Positions 45,224 to 55,116 of a stretch of DNA of 64,000 nucleotides are shown here, one piece after another. The notes under the pieces are model-generated. The model was not told the origin of the DNA. It did not search any database and was given only the letters and a program-made list of their open reading frames with translations. The stretch is from the NCBI RefSeq assembly GCF_014218805.1, contig NZ_JACJUV010000001.1, positions 3,856,501 to 3,920,500 on the forward strand, given 5' to 3'. The stretch is from Teredinibacter franksiae (GTDB lineage Bacteria > Pseudomonadota > Gammaproteobacteria > Pseudomonadales > Cellvibrionaceae). A program made the translations under genes and the position numbers. Every line of letters begins with the position of its first letter. Position 1 is the stretch's first letter.

Positions 45224-47409
45224 ATATTCGCCAAAGGTTATTGGGAGAGGCCTCAGGTAGTCATTCTCTTGATCGTCGTCAGTTTATTAAGCGTGTGGGC
45301 GGTGGTGGTGGAGCTTTTGTTTTAGGTTGTGCGGTTGCTCCGTTAATTATTGCTGGCACCAACCCGTTGGTAAATGGTGATGATAGCGCGCTGGTGTTTA
45401 ATGCCTTTTTAAAAATAACGCCAGAGAATCAAGTGATTGTTGTGATTAAACACCTGGATAAAGGCCAGGGCGTAACAACAGGGTTAGCGACCATTGTCGC
45501 GGAAGAGTTAGACGCAGACTGGTCGCAGGTTGGTTGGGAATTCGCTCCCGCCGATGGTGCTAAATACAATAATATTTTTTGGGGGAATAGCCAGGGTACC
45601 GGTGGCTCTACCTCTATTGCTAATTCATGGCAACAGTTACGTAATGCCGGTGCCTCTGCTCGGCAAATGATGGTAAACGCTGCAGCAAAAAAATGGGGCG
45701 TAAACAGTTCTTCTATTCAGGTTAGCAATGGTGTGGTTAGCGCGGGTGAAAACCGTGCAACATTCGGCGGTTTAGTGGCGCTGGCAGCACAACAGCCTGT
45801 TCCGGCGGCACCTACATTAAAATCGACAAAAGCGTTTAATTTAATTGGCAAGCATGTTTCGCGTAAAGACAGCTATATCAAAACCACCGGTAAAGCTATT
45901 TTTACTCAAGACATTCAATTAGACGGCTTGCTAACGGCGTTGGTAAAGTATCCACCAAAAATGGGTGGCCGCGCTAAAAAATTCGATGCTTCAAAAGCGA
46001 AAGCTATTGAGGGGGTTATAGATGTTGTGCAAATCCCGCGGGGGATAGCGGTTGTAGCCACCGGTTTTTGGGCGGCAAAAAAAGCTCGAGATATACTCAC
46101 AGTAGACTGGGATTTATCAGCCTGTGAAACCCGAAGTAGTGAGGAACTGTATACGTCTATGGAAATACAGGCTGCCACCAAGGGGCACGTAATCGGTGAG
46201 CGTGGAGATGCCAATGCTGCGATTGTAGCGTTGGGTAAGGGCGAAAAAATTGTTGAAGCTAGTTATCGTGTTCCCTTCTTAGCCCACGCGACAATGGAGC
46301 CGATGAATTGCGTTGTAAGGGTGGGGGATGCTTCGTGTGAGCTTTGGTTTGGTAGCCAAATGCCCACCACAGACCAGCAACAGGTTGCGGCGTATTTAGG
46401 GCTACCGCCTGAAAAAGTAACGATCAATACGCTGTTTGCTGGTGGTAGTTTTGGTCGGCGGGCATCACCCGGTGACTACGTGATAGACGCCGCTGCCATT
46501 GCCCAAGCGTTTAAAGGCAAGCCGGTGAAAATGGTGTGGACGCGTGAAGATGATATGAACGCAGGTAAGTTTCGGCCTGGCGCGGTGCACAAGCTAAAGG
46601 CAAAGGTATCGCGCGAGGGCGTATTGGCATGGCAGCAACACAGTGTTGCCCCGTCTATTTTTCGTGGCACCGATTTCGAGTTTTTTATCAAAGGCGCCGT
46701 AGATCCAACCGTTACCGAAGGCATAGCCGATATGCCCTATAAAATGCCTCATTTTCTACTGCATGGCAGTGAGTTCACTACTCCCTTAACGCATTTATGG
46801 TGGCGTTCGGTAGGGCATTCAGGTAATGCGTTTATTGTCGAAAGCTTTATTGATCAGCTTGCACGCGCAGCAGAACAAGATCCGCTGAATTTTCGTCGAA
46901 GCTTATTGCAAAACGAACCCCGCTGGCTTGGCGTACTTAACCTTGCCGCAGAAAAATCCGGTTGGGGGAAACCCATGCCGGTTGGTCGCGCACAGGGAAT
47001 TGCCGTGCACAAAGCCATGGGGTCTTGGGTGGCGCAGGTTGCGGAAGTGGAACTTGATGCAGAGCGCAACGTGGTAGTAAAAAAAGTTTACTGCGCGGTG
47101 GACTGCGGAATAGCCGTTAACCCCGATGTAATACGTGCGCAAATGGAAGGTAGTATTGGTTTTGCGCTTGGGCAGGTGTTGGGTGAGCAAATTACGTTTA
47201 AAGACGGTTATGTAGAACAGCAAAACTTTAACCGTTACAAGCCCATCCGTATTAGCCAAATGCCCGATGTGGAAGTACATATTGTCGCGTCACAAGAACC
47301 GCCTACCGGGGTGGGAGAACCAGGTGTTCCACCACTGGCGCCTGCGGTGGCCAATGCGGTGTTCGCCATTACGGGTAAACCGGTAACGACCCTGCCGATT
47401 AACGTGTAG
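45220..47409 (+). CDS. Molybdopterin-binding subunit of a molybdenum hydroxylase (isoquinoline oxidoreductase type)
   Basis: The catalytic subunit, 729 residues. The N-terminus has a twin-arginine-like export motif (DRRQFIKRVGG) followed by a hydrophobic segment, so the complex is probably moved folded to the periplasm with its iron-sulfur partner. Two molybdopterin-binding lobes follow (GQGVTTG, GTGGSTS, AGGSFGRR, DCGIAVNPD). The active-site glutamate is in GVGEPGVPPL near the C-terminus. Maturation genes (XdhC type) are not in the window. The reaction is likely hydroxylation or oxidation of an aldehyde or N-heterocycle; the substrate cannot be told from sequence. Confidence 0.9.
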   Translation: MNIRQRLLGEASGSHSLDRRQFIKRVGGGGGAFVLGCAVAPLIIAGTNPLVNGDDSALVFNAFLKITPENQVIVVIKHLDKGQGVTTGLATIVAEELDADWSQVGWEFAPADGAKYNNIFWGNSQGTGGSTSIANSWQQLRNAGASARQMMVNAAAKKWGVNSSSIQVSNGVVSAGENRATFGGLVALAAQQPVPAAPTLKSTKAFNLIGKHVSRKDSYIKTTGKAIFTQDIQLDGLLTALVKYPPKMGGRAKKFDASKAKAIEGVIDVVQIPRGIAVVATGFWAAKKARDILTVDWDLSACETRSSEELYTSMEIQAATKGHVIGERGDANAAIVALGKGEKIVEASYRVPFLAHATMEPMNCVVRVGDASCELWFGSQMPTTDQQQVAAYLGLPPEKVTINTLFAGGSFGRRASPGDYVIDAAAIAQAFKGKPVKMVWTREDDMNAGKFRPGAVHKLKAKVSREGVLAWQQHSVAPSIFRGTDFEFFIKGAVDPTVTEGIADMPYKMPHFLLHGSEFTTPLTHLWWRSVGHSGNAFIVESFIDQLARAAEQDPLNFRRSLLQNEPRWLGVLNLAAEKSGWGKPMPVGRAQGIAVHKAMGSWVAQVAEVELDAERNVVVKKVYCAVDCGIAVNPDVIRAQMEGSIGFALGQVLGEQITFKDGYVEQQNFNRYKPIRISQMPDVEVHIVASQEPPTGVGEPGVPPLAPAVANAVFAITGKPVTTLPINV

Positions 47410-47490
47410 TTTTTTGGTGCAGGATACTTTTCGGTGTACACGCGCAAAGCGTTTATAACTTTGCAGGTAAATCACGTTAGCGCAACGAAA

Positions 47491-47516
47491 AAAGCCTCTG
47501 CCGAAGCAGAGGCCTT
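47491..47516. terminator. Bidirectional terminator between convergent genes
   Basis: GCCTCTGC and GCAGAGGC pair across a CGAA tetraloop, flanked by A runs on the left and T on the right. It can serve both the molybdenum enzyme operon (plus) and the PL3 gene (minus). Confidence 0.85.
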
Positions 47517-47541
47517 TAAACATCACCTGTGAGCGAATGCG

Positions 47542-49269
47542 TTAAAAAGAAGAAATGTCGCTTGGGTCTACGTTACATACATCGGTGTTCCACTGTTTGC
47601 CAATTTTACTGGAATCACCACCCACTGATTTATCGATGCCTACATATTCCACACACACACTGGGCGTTTCGGAATCGTAGTTTTTGATCGCCAGGTTGGT
47701 GATAGTGACGGTATCACCGTAGTTACCGTTGGCACCGGCAACGCTACCAATATCTGCATCGATAATGACATTATCCACAATCAGGTCACGTGGGCCACCG
47801 TTGCCGGTACAGTTACCACAAGAGCGCCAGAGTTTGCCGTGGGTGCCGGTAAGGGTGAAGCCGCCTTCCACGATAAAGGTACTGTTTTTGGAGTTGTGCT
47901 GGAATACTTTATCGGGCTTTCCACCAGGGCCGTTTACAGTGTTGTGTGCTGATCCACCAATGATGGTCATTGTGCGGCCGCTGGATTTCAGCGTTGCCGC
48001 ATCTTCACAGATCTCTTCCCACACCACGTTTTCGGCTACACAGTCACCTTCAGAACAGTGGATACCGTCACCGCCTGCAGCGCCGTCGATAACCAAGTTT
48101 TTCACCGTGGCATTCTTAAGGGTAATTACCGGTGCTTGACCTTCGGCATCACTGGTACATTGCTCTGATGCGCCAAGCGTAATACCGGCACAGTCATAAA
48201 CACCGTCTTCCAGCACTGCACCGCTGACACATTCTGGGTCGGGCGTTCCATTACTGGCGCTTGATGAGCTGGATGAGCTACTGCTTGAATTCGAGCTAGA
48301 TGAGCTGGAACCTGTTCCCGAACCCGATGCGTTATACACTTCAAACTCGGCAATCATAGGCGCGGAATAGGCGCTGTCGATCATCAGGTTTAATTTTGGC
48401 CCAATCTGCGTGGCGAAGGTTACAACGAGGCCGTTACCTATTGCGCTACCAGAAGCCACTTGTTGACCGGTGTCGTGGTTAACCAAACGCCATGCGGTTA
48501 TTTCATTGCCAACCTCGTAAATGATGGCGGTATTGTACTCAACATCCGCACCGAATTTGGCTGACAGACGTTGGCCATTGCTGGAGGTTGCCATCCAGTA
48601 GGAACTGTAATTACCGTCATAGGAGTGGCTATAGCTTGTGCCTCCACCTTTACCTGAGCCGTCGGCATTCTCGGTGAGGTTAGCGCCTAGGTCGCCACCA
48701 GGCTCTGTCGTTGGCGCGGGGGTAGGCGCAGGTGTTGGTTCAGCGGTTGGAGAGGGAGTGGGTGCCGGAGTCGGTGCGGGCGTAGGCTCTGCTGTTGGAG
48801 CTGGTGTGGGTGCAGGCGTTGGCTCGCTGGAACCAGAAGACATATACACTTCGAATTCGGTAATTAAGGGTGCAGCATTGGCGGAATCAACCATGAAGCT
48901 CACTTTACTGCCGGTTTGTGTCGCGAAGTTCAATTCAAGTAAGCCGTTGGTAAAATCTGAGCCAGCACCAGAGTCTATTTGCGCGCCAGTGCTGTGGTTC
49001 AATAAGCGCCAGGAATCAATATAATTTCCCGATTGATAAATACGTACCATGTTGTAGCTGGTAGTCGAGAATTTTGCAGAAATGCGTTCGTCACTACTGG
49101 AAGGGGGCATCCAGTAAGAGTTGTAGTCATTATCGCGTACGTCACCATAACTGGTGCCACCGCCTTTGCCAGATCCATCTGATCCTGTAACGAGGTTAGG
49201 GCCCATTTCAGCCAGGGCTCCAGTAGCCAACCCGCTGATAGCGAGTGCCAAGATCAAGTTGCGAACCAT
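47542..49269 (-). CDS. Secreted PL3 pectate lyase with two discoidin-like modules
   Basis: A second PL3 pectate lyase, 575 residues. Signal peptide (1-20), then two related beta-sandwich modules (about 22-147 and 192-312), each with [11 protein letters not shown], a YWM motif and a final I-x-EFEVY strand, like coagulation factor 5/8 (CBM32-type) domains. Proline-threonine repeats join them (about 148-190), and a serine-rich linker (about 313-338) leads to the PL3 domain (about 343-575). PL3 motifs: [36 protein letters not shown] and [10 protein letters not shown]. It differs from the PL3 at 20565 in all accessory modules. It stands away from the main island, next to unrelated metabolic genes. 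Confidence 0.92.
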   Translation of the reverse strand: MVRNLILALAISGLATGALAEMGPNLVTGSDGSGKGGGTSYGDVRDNDYNSYWMPPSSSDERISAKFSTTSYNMVRIYQSGNYIDSWRLLNHSTGAQIDSGAGSDFTNGLLELNFATQTGSKVSFMVDSANAAPLITEFEVYMSSGSSEPTPAPTPAPTAEPTPAPTPAPTPSPTAEPTPAPTPAPTTEPGGDLGANLTENADGSGKGGGTSYSHSYDGNYSSYWMATSSNGQRLSAKFGADVEYNTAIIYEVGNEITAWRLVNHDTGQQVASGSAIGNGLVVTFATQIGPKLNLMIDSAYSAPMIAEFEVYNASGSGTGSSSSSSNSSSSSSSSSSASNGTPDPECVSGAVLEDGVYDCAGITLGASEQCTSDAEGQAPVITLKNATVKNLVIDGAAGGDGIHCSEGDCVAENVVWEEICEDAATLKSSGRTMTIIGGSAHNTVNGPGGKPDKVFQHNSKNSTFIVEGGFTLTGTHGKLWRSCGNCTGNGGPRDLIVDNVIIDADIGSVAGANGNYGDTVTITNLAIKNYDSETPSVCVEYVGIDKSVGGDSSKIGKQWNTDVCNVDPSDISSF

Positions 49270-50067
49270 AAGTAATTCTCCGACTTCGAGTTATAAAGTT
49301 ATTGAGTAAGTCTTTGAGAGTCGCGCAACAATGTCAGTTTTCTTTGCACTGATGATTTGTTGTCTAAAGCGACAGCTGACTAGAATTTAATGATCTGTGA
49401 GTGGCGCGTAAAATACTAAAAAGGTATAGGTTATGGCTTTTCTAGGTCGTTTTGTGAGGTGAGCATAATAATAACGAAAGTGCATATGCGTTTTCGGTAT
49501 AACCATTTATTGGCGTTTTTACTTGGTTATGGAACTATGGGTTTAGCTGTTTGAAATTAAAGTATTTTTTAGGGTGAAAATAGTCAGCTTTAGGGCGGGC
49601 CAGCTATTAGCGAAGTAGTAATGTAGATCTTTTTTGCATATGACCATAACCGTAAAAGCGCGGTTTACTTATTTTTAGAGAGAAATGGTCTTAAAAAAAG
49701 ACGTTAAAATTAAAGGTTATTAACGTGTAAAGGCTTATTCGTTGAGCGTCTGAGTGGTTTTTCGCTTTACTGAGTGTATGTGTGAGGGGTAATTGCCGTT
49801 GCCGATCGCTCTACGGGGCCGAATATGTCTCCGCTGCGCGGGGGTAAACGGTGAGCTTGTGGTCGCGTAGTAACGGAGAATGTGGTTAGGGCGAGGGTGG
49901 CGTTGCCTATGTGCCTGCGTCATTATTGTCGATCAAGGTGCAGTAATGGGCGCTAGTGTTGATATCGGATGTGCCGCAAGGGGCCTAGCGGTAGGAAAGG
50001 CTAGTGTGCTGGGGGGGGAGTGAGGGAATGTGGCGTGGTAGGGAAAGGTTTCAGTATTGTTAATAAC
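49270..50067. other. Long intergenic region between PL3 and nsrR
   Basis: About 800 bases without a supported gene. A 62-codon ORF at 49735-49923 lacks features. It contains a run of eight G at about 50011-50018. The left end holds the PL3 promoter and ribosome site (GGAGA). Confidence 0.45.
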
Positions 50068-50505
50068 CTACTCAATATTGAGTAAATTCAGAAGTTGTGT
50101 TCGATTTTTTTCCTCAAGTAGTTCGGCGAGAGTGTATTGGTCTAGCACATGAAAAAAAGCGTCTAGCGCTTGCTGAAAAATATTCTTTAGCTGGCACGCA
50201 GGTGTTATGACGCAACTGTCTTGGTGTTGCTGGCATTCTACCAGAGCCAAATCCTGTTCCATTTCTCGTACCAGTTCACCGATGTTAATGCTTGCGGCTG
50301 CCCGCCCTAATCGCAGGCCGCCATTTTTTCCCCGTACGGATTTTATGTAACCACTGTTATTTAGGCGCTGTACGACTTTCATTAAGTGATTTTTGGATAC
50401 GTTGTAGGCGCTGGCAATTTCTTGAATAGTGCACAGCTTGTCGTCCTGCAGGGCAACATAGATCATAACGCGAAGCGAGTAGTCGGTGTAGCGGGTTATA
50501 TGCAT
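50068..50505 (-). CDS. nsrR: Rrf2-family nitric-oxide-sensing repressor NsrR
   Basis: NsrR uses an iron-sulfur cluster to sense nitric oxide and represses detoxification genes. The 145 residues start MHITRYTDYSLRV, the family signature, followed by a winged helix (IQEIASAYNVSKNHLMKVV, then GGLRLGR). Three cysteines (C91, C98, C104) sit at the cluster-binding positions. It lies 22 bases downstream of the nnrS gene on the same strand, so the two are an operon. The operator-like palindrome before nnrS implies that nsrR represses itself with nnrS. Confidence 0.93.
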   Translation of the reverse strand: MHITRYTDYSLRVMIYVALQDDKLCTIQEIASAYNVSKNHLMKVVQRLNNSGYIKSVRGKNGGLRLGRAAASINIGELVREMEQDLALVECQQHQDSCVITPACQLKNIFQQALDAFFHVLDQYTLAELLEEKNRTQLLNLLNIE

Positions 50506-50527
50506 GAAAATTTCAGCCCGTAAGACA

Positions 50528-51706
50528 TTAACCGGGCCGACCGTCTATGCGTGGCTTGCTGAGTATTGGCCAATAGAGAATTAAAAACAGCACGCAGGCC
50601 GCCACCCAGCATAATGATGTTAATAGAATACCCGGTTGGAAAGGCAGCCATTTTACCGCAACGGCCATCCGTAAAATGGTTGAAAGTGCAATGCCGATGT
50701 AAATAAAAACGCCAAAGCGAACCAGCTTTATTTTGCGACCTGTGTGGCCGACGGCGACACGGGTCATTACACCAAAAATTAGTGTGCCCATAGCACCTAC
50801 CCCGAGCGTGTGTTGCCAGAGGCTATCGGGTACGGATTCAAACAAAATGCCAAAGCCGCGAATAAACAGGGCGGTTACAATCCAGAAGTACCCTAAATGC
50901 AGCACCCACAGTAGGGGTTCACTTTTCACCTTCCAACCGGCCCATAAAAGCAGGCGAATTAAATTAGCGGCGCCGGCGAATATCAATACGGTTACTAGCC
51001 AAAGCTCGTTGAAGAATAAATTCACAATGATGAGGATTACAAGACTGCCGATACAGGTAATATCCAGTATTTTGACCGTTTGAACAGCATCGAAATTGCG
51101 ATTCTGTTGCTTTAGCCAGTTAATCGAGAACGCGGGAGTAATGCGCCCGGCGATGATAATTATCATGAGGGTTATTACGTTAAACCCAAGGTTCAGGCCT
51201 TTTTGTACCAGCTCGAAATCGTAGCCTCCAATACCGATATGGACGAGCGAGTTGCCTGTAATAAGTAGCGCAATAATAGCCACTAAAATGAGATTGCGAT
51301 AATTTCTATGTTGGACAAGCGTAATGGTAATACTGATACCCAGCACCAGTAGAAAGCTGATATCCACAGCGGCAACTAAGCCATAAGGTACAGAGAGAGA
51401 ACCGGAAACCGCAAAGAGTATACGCCCGCTAAGCCAGAGCAGAACTAGGGTTAACAATTTGAAACCCTTGAGTGGAGGCGCGCTTGTCCAATTGGTAATA
51501 GCCGTTAATAAAAACCCCGCAATGGCCGCGGGGATCATGCCGTATAGCATTTCGTGGCTGTGCCACTGAATAATGGATAACCCGGTGGGAAGCTGCCACC
51601 CGGCCAGCAGAAAACCTGCCCAGAAAAACACACTGAGAGCCCCGTAAAGGCCGACGAGTAAAAAGAAAGGGCGAAAGGCATAAGCCAGCAGAGCCGGAGG
51701 GGTCAT
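50528..51706 (-). CDS. nnrS: NnrS family membrane haem protein of the nitric-oxide response
   Basis: A polytopic inner-membrane protein with about 12 membrane segments in 392 residues. The conserved N-terminal part (LLAYAFRPFF and WHSHEMLYGMIPAAIAGF) carries histidines expected to bind haem. NnrS proteins protect cells under nitrosative stress. It is the first gene of the nnrS-nsrR unit, with GGAGG before the ATG and an NsrR-type operator about 30-50 bases upstream. Confidence 0.93.
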   Translation of the reverse strand: MTPPALLAYAFRPFFLLVGLYGALSVFFWAGFLLAGWQLPTGLSIIQWHSHEMLYGMIPAAIAGFLLTAITNWTSAPPLKGFKLLTLVLLWLSGRILFAVSGSLSVPYGLVAAVDISFLLVLGISITITLVQHRNYRNLILVAIIALLITGNSLVHIGIGGYDFELVQKGLNLGFNVITLMIIIIAGRITPAFSINWLKQQNRNFDAVQTVKILDITCIGSLVILIIVNLFFNELWLVTVLIFAGAANLIRLLLWAGWKVKSEPLLWVLHLGYFWIVTALFIRGFGILFESVPDSLWQHTLGVGAMGTLIFGVMTRVAVGHTGRKIKLVRFGVFIYIGIALSTILRMAVAVKWLPFQPGILLTSLCWVAACVLFLILYWPILSKPRIDGRPG

Positions 51707-51734
51707 AAGGAGGTTACCCGTTAACGAATATCGA

Positions 51735-51757
51735 AAGATGCATCTATTCTACATCTT
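51735..51757. promoter_or_regulatory. NsrR-type operator upstream of nnrS
   Basis: A 23-base inverted repeat with arms AAGATGCA and TACATCTT (seven of eight symmetric) around TCTATTC. It closely matches the known NsrR consensus (AAGATG-N-rich centre-CATCTT). Its position 29 bases before the nnrS start fits repression. The 280 bases to its right hold no recognisable gene. Confidence 0.8.
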
Positions 51758-52041
51758 TAAGGCCGTGGCACGCTATGGGATGTGTCGGGAAAGCTTGATC
51801 CTGCTCAAACGGGAGAAAGGCGAAGTAACAATAGGGTGTTTGGGCTTCTGCATTAGCTTCCGTGTATACGACAGTATTGTGCATATTTTGTTCTTCGTCA
51901 GAGCTTGCCTAAAAATTGTTTTATGTAAATTGCCGTTTACCTAACAGGCGGTTACTATCTTCGCCAGTTAGGCGCTGCCCGTTTGGCAGTGATCCTGTTC
52001 CAGTACGTACAGAGTAATATCATGAGTGGAGTTTTACGATT

Positions 52042-52416
52042 ATGAGCACTGAGGCAATTCAAACCGTCAACGAATGTGTCGCACAGTTTAATGGAGCACT
52101 TGTTAGCCGAGACGCAAAGGCATTAACAGAGCTGACATCGGCAGGTTTAAGCTATGGTCATTCAAAAGGTAAAGTTGAAGGTCAGGAGTCGTTCGTCAAC
52201 AACGTTGTTAGTGAGGGCGCAACACAGTTTGTGAAAATTGATATTGCCGATCAAACGACCGAAATAGTCGGTGACAACGCCATCGTTCGTCATACCTTTA
52301 AAGCCGAAACCAGTAAAAACGGCAAAGTGGGTGCGCTCGAAATTCGCAATATGATGCTTTGGCAAAATGCCGGAGGTAGCTGGGTGTTAATTGCTCGTCA
52401 GGCATTCTCCGTATAG
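52042..52416 (+). CDS. SnoaL/DUF4440-like NTF2-fold protein
   Basis: A small cytoplasmic alpha+beta cone-fold protein of 124 residues with the pattern of the SnoaL-like/DUF4440 group: N-terminal helix (CVAQFNGALVSRDAKALTEL), LSYGHSKG, IVRHTFKAET and a C-terminal strand ending WVLIARQAFSV. Members include isomerases and binding proteins, so no reaction can be assigned. It is a single gene between nnrS (divergent) and the ergothioneine genes. Confidence 0.8.
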   Translation: MSTEAIQTVNECVAQFNGALVSRDAKALTELTSAGLSYGHSKGKVEGQESFVNNVVSEGATQFVKIDIADQTTEIVGDNAIVRHTFKAETSKNGKVGALEIRNMMLWQNAGGSWVLIARQAFSV

Positions 52417-52557
52417 ATTGATATCTACCGGTGCCTCTGAGCGCTGGGTTGTGGGGTACCCTTTTGCTCAGTTTTGCCCCACTTATTATCGGGGCTTTGC
52501 TGAGCGACTGTCCTTTTCTTTTGTCCCCTCTGCCCCTACCTTTGATTTTTTAGGGCT

Positions 52558-52650
52558 CCTGCATTTATTGTTTTTAGTCTCTGTGCGGTCTCGCGAACCT
52601 TATTTGCGGGGTTGGCCCGCTTGGAAAGGCAACCAGCCTTCCGCAGTAGT
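52558..52650 (-). repeat. Dispersed repeat copy R5, inverted
   Basis: On the minus strand the stretch reads GCGGAAGGCTGGTTGCCTTT, then CCAAGCGGGCCAACCCCGCA and AATAAGGTT, the core of R1 and R2. The plus-strand left end CATTTATTGTTTTTAG matches the inverted right end of those copies. The 3' half between these parts is shortened. Confidence 0.65.
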
Positions 52651-52842
52651 AGTCTGCCGTATTGGTAGGGCCAGAATGTTTTTCTGTTGAATTTTGCGCC
52701 AATATTTTTTGTAATTGCGCACTTTCTCTTTCGCCTAGTTGTTGTTTGTCATCAAGATTCATACACTAAACTGACATGTCGTAGCGGGCCTCTCGGTGCT
52801 GCCTGCTGACTACCGACGGTCTGATGAATAAGGATGTGTAAC

Positions 52843-54087
52843 ATGGAGGTGAGTTCGATTTCCTCGAATGCTTATAGTCAAGTGCGTCACACTACCGAAG
52901 GGCTTACCGAGACCCTGTCGGCGGAGGATATGGTTGTTCAGTCTATGGCTGATGCCAGCCCGGTAAAGTGGCATTTAGGCCATACCACTTGGTTTTTTGA
53001 AACATTTATTTTGCAAAAATTTGCTTCGGACTATCGACGGTTTAACGATACATTCCCGTTCATTTTTAACTCCTACTATGAATCCGCGGGTGAACGTCAT
53101 CCTCGCCCCAGACGCGGTGTATTGACGCGTCCTTCTATGCAGCAGGTAATGGACTACCGTCGCTATGTAGACGAACATATGATGGCGGTGCTGGATCGGG
53201 CTAGCTCTGAGCTGATGTCGCTTGTGACCGTTGGTTTACATCACGAAATGCAGCATCAGGAATTATTGTTAACGGATGTACTGCATTTGTTTTCTCAAAA
53301 CCCGCTACTGCCTGCGGTAATGGAAGCCCCGCATAGGGAAGCGCAAATGGCCGGAGCTTCGTTAAAGTGGACACTGAATGAAGGTGGTGTAGTATCGGTG
53401 GGCGCTGAGGCTTCGGGGTTTAGTTATGACTGTGAAGGGCCACTACATACAGTATTACTGCATCCTTTCAGGCTGGCAAACCGTTTAACCACCAATGGCG
53501 AGTGGCAGGAGTTTATGGCCGATGGAGGTTATAAAAACCCGCTCTATTGGTTGTCTGACGGCTGGGATTATTGTCAGCGAAACAGCTGGTTTGCACCGCT
53601 ATATTGGCAACAAAAAGATGGGGGTTGGTTTCAGTTTGGTCTAGATGGATTACAGCCCATCAATAAACATGCCCCCGTATGCCATGTAAGTTTTTATGAG
53701 GCCGATGCTTTTGCACGCTGGGCAGGAAAACGCTTGCCGCGCGAACATGAGCTTGAGGTTTGTGTTCAGGATGAGGTTGTATTTGGAAACCTTTTGGGAG
53801 AACGCTGTTGGCGACCACAGGCCGCTACGGGCGCCAATGAAAACGTGGCGCAATTGTATGGCGACGTTTGGGAGTGGACGCAAAGCGCCTATAGCCCCTA
53901 CCCAAAATTTTCTCCGGAGCAGGGGGCTTTGGGGGAATATAACGGAAAGTTTATGGCTAATCAATTTGTGTTGAAAGGTGGTTCATGCATTACGCCAAAA
54001 GCACAGATGAGAAGCAGTTACCGAAATTTTTTCTATCCGCATCAACGCTGGCAATTTATGGGGCTGCGATTAGCCGAAGACATTTAA
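52843..54087 (+). CDS. egtB: Ergothioneine biosynthesis sulfoxide synthase EgtB
   Basis: EgtB is a non-haem iron enzyme that joins the sulfur of a thiol donor to trimethylhistidine using oxygen. The ATG at 52843 has AAGGA at normal distance; the in-frame ATG at 52834 overlaps that site and is less likely. About 414 residues: an N-terminal DinB-like helical domain with the three iron histidines (HLGHTTWF and HHEMQHQE) and a C-terminal formylglycine-enzyme-like fold (HPFRLANRLTTNGEW, WAGKRLPREHE, GDVWEWTQSAYSPYP). It is 12 bases before egtD. Genes for EgtA, EgtC and EgtE are absent here, so the thiol donor is unclear. Confidence 0.94.
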   Translation: MEVSSISSNAYSQVRHTTEGLTETLSAEDMVVQSMADASPVKWHLGHTTWFFETFILQKFASDYRRFNDTFPFIFNSYYESAGERHPRPRRGVLTRPSMQQVMDYRRYVDEHMMAVLDRASSELMSLVTVGLHHEMQHQELLLTDVLHLFSQNPLLPAVMEAPHREAQMAGASLKWTLNEGGVVSVGAEASGFSYDCEGPLHTVLLHPFRLANRLTTNGEWQEFMADGGYKNPLYWLSDGWDYCQRNSWFAPLYWQQKDGGWFQFGLDGLQPINKHAPVCHVSFYEADAFARWAGKRLPREHELEVCVQDEVVFGNLLGERCWRPQAATGANENVAQLYGDVWEWTQSAYSPYPKFSPEQGALGEYNGKFMANQFVLKGGSCITPKAQMRSSYRNFFYPHQRWQFMGLRLAEDI

Positions 54088-54099
54088 GGAGCGACGAAA

Positions 54100-55083
54100 G
54101 TGCATACCTCTCTGGCAGAGTGTTATAACGATAATAAACAAGCTGAAACTGTTGGTAACGGAAAAAGTATGGATACAGGTTTTTCCCGCGATGTTTTGCG
54201 CGGGCTTACGGCCAAAGAAAAATCTTTATCACCAAAATATTTTTACGATGACGAGGGGTCGGCGTTATTTGACCGTATCTGTCGCTTGGACGAATACTAC
54301 CCCTACCAAGCAGAGTTGAAGTTATTGCCCGTGGTGGCCCTAGAACTCGCAAAAATATTAACAGAAGACTATACGGTAGTAGAGTTCGGCGCGGGTTCCC
54401 TACTTAAAATTAAGCCGCTGCTGGAAAATGTAAAAGGAATTCGTCAATTTATTCCAATCGACATATCGGGCAATCATTTGCGTGAGGCCTGTGCGCAGTT
54501 GTCTATAGAATTTCCCGCTATTGAGATTCAGCCGGTGGAGGCAGATTTTTGTCAGTTCGTGGATCTTGGGCAAACTATGGGTAAACCGTTGGGCTTCTTT
54601 CCTGGCTCCACAATTGGTAATTTTTCGCCTTCGGAAGCTATGCAATTTTTAGCCAATGCAAAAAAAACTGTGGGTAGCGGTGGCTATATGTTGGTCGGTG
54701 TCGACACCAAAAAGTCACCCGTTACATTACATCGAGCCTACAATGACAATGCCGGTGTGACCGCCCAATTTAACCTGAATATGCTCACTAGGATTAATCG
54801 CGAACTGGGGGCTAATTTTAATTTGGAGGCATTTGAACACTATGCTTATTACGATACGGATGCAGGCTGTATAAAAATGCATTTGGTCAGCCTTGCGGAT
54901 CAGCGTTATCAGCTGCTAGGCAAAGAAATTGTATTTAATAAGGGTGAATCTGTGCATACGGAAAGCTCTTATAAATATCGCCCCGAAGATTTCTCTGCAA
55001 TGGCCGATCGAGCCGGGTGGCAGGTGGAGCAATTGTGGCTGGCCGAAAATGAGATGTTCAGTACGTTTCTGCTTAGGGCTTAG
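54100..55083 (+). CDS. egtD: L-histidine N-alpha-methyltransferase EgtD
   Basis: EgtD uses S-adenosylmethionine to trimethylate histidine, giving hercynine, the substrate of EgtB. The GTG start has AAGGAG eight bases upstream, overlapping the egtB stop. The 327 residues carry the family features LSPKYFYDDEGSALFDRIC, YYPYQAE, VEFGAGSLLK (SAM site), FFPGSTIGNF and LVGVDTKK, and a C-terminal F-S-T-F-L strand. The egtB-egtD pair forms an operon. The PhzF-like gene starts 34 bases later and may be part of it. Confidence 0.95.
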   Translation: MHTSLAECYNDNKQAETVGNGKSMDTGFSRDVLRGLTAKEKSLSPKYFYDDEGSALFDRICRLDEYYPYQAELKLLPVVALELAKILTEDYTVVEFGAGSLLKIKPLLENVKGIRQFIPIDISGNHLREACAQLSIEFPAIEIQPVEADFCQFVDLGQTMGKPLGFFPGSTIGNFSPSEAMQFLANAKKTVGSGGYMLVGVDTKKSPVTLHRAYNDNAGVTAQFNLNMLTRINRELGANFNLEAFEHYAYYDTDAGCIKMHLVSLADQRYQLLGKEIVFNKGESVHTESSYKYRPEDFSAMADRAGWQVEQLWLAENEMFSTFLLRA

Positions 55084-55116
55084 GGATAAAAAATTTAGAG
55101 ATTAGAGTATTAAACG

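Noticed and set aside
49735..49923. Minus-strand ORF of 62 codons between PL3 and nsrR
   Set aside because: Low-complexity basic composition, no ribosome site and no homology recognised.
51738..51944. Plus-strand ORF of 68 codons beside nnrS
   Set aside because: Its start codon is inside the NsrR operator and it has no ribosome site or recognisable domain.
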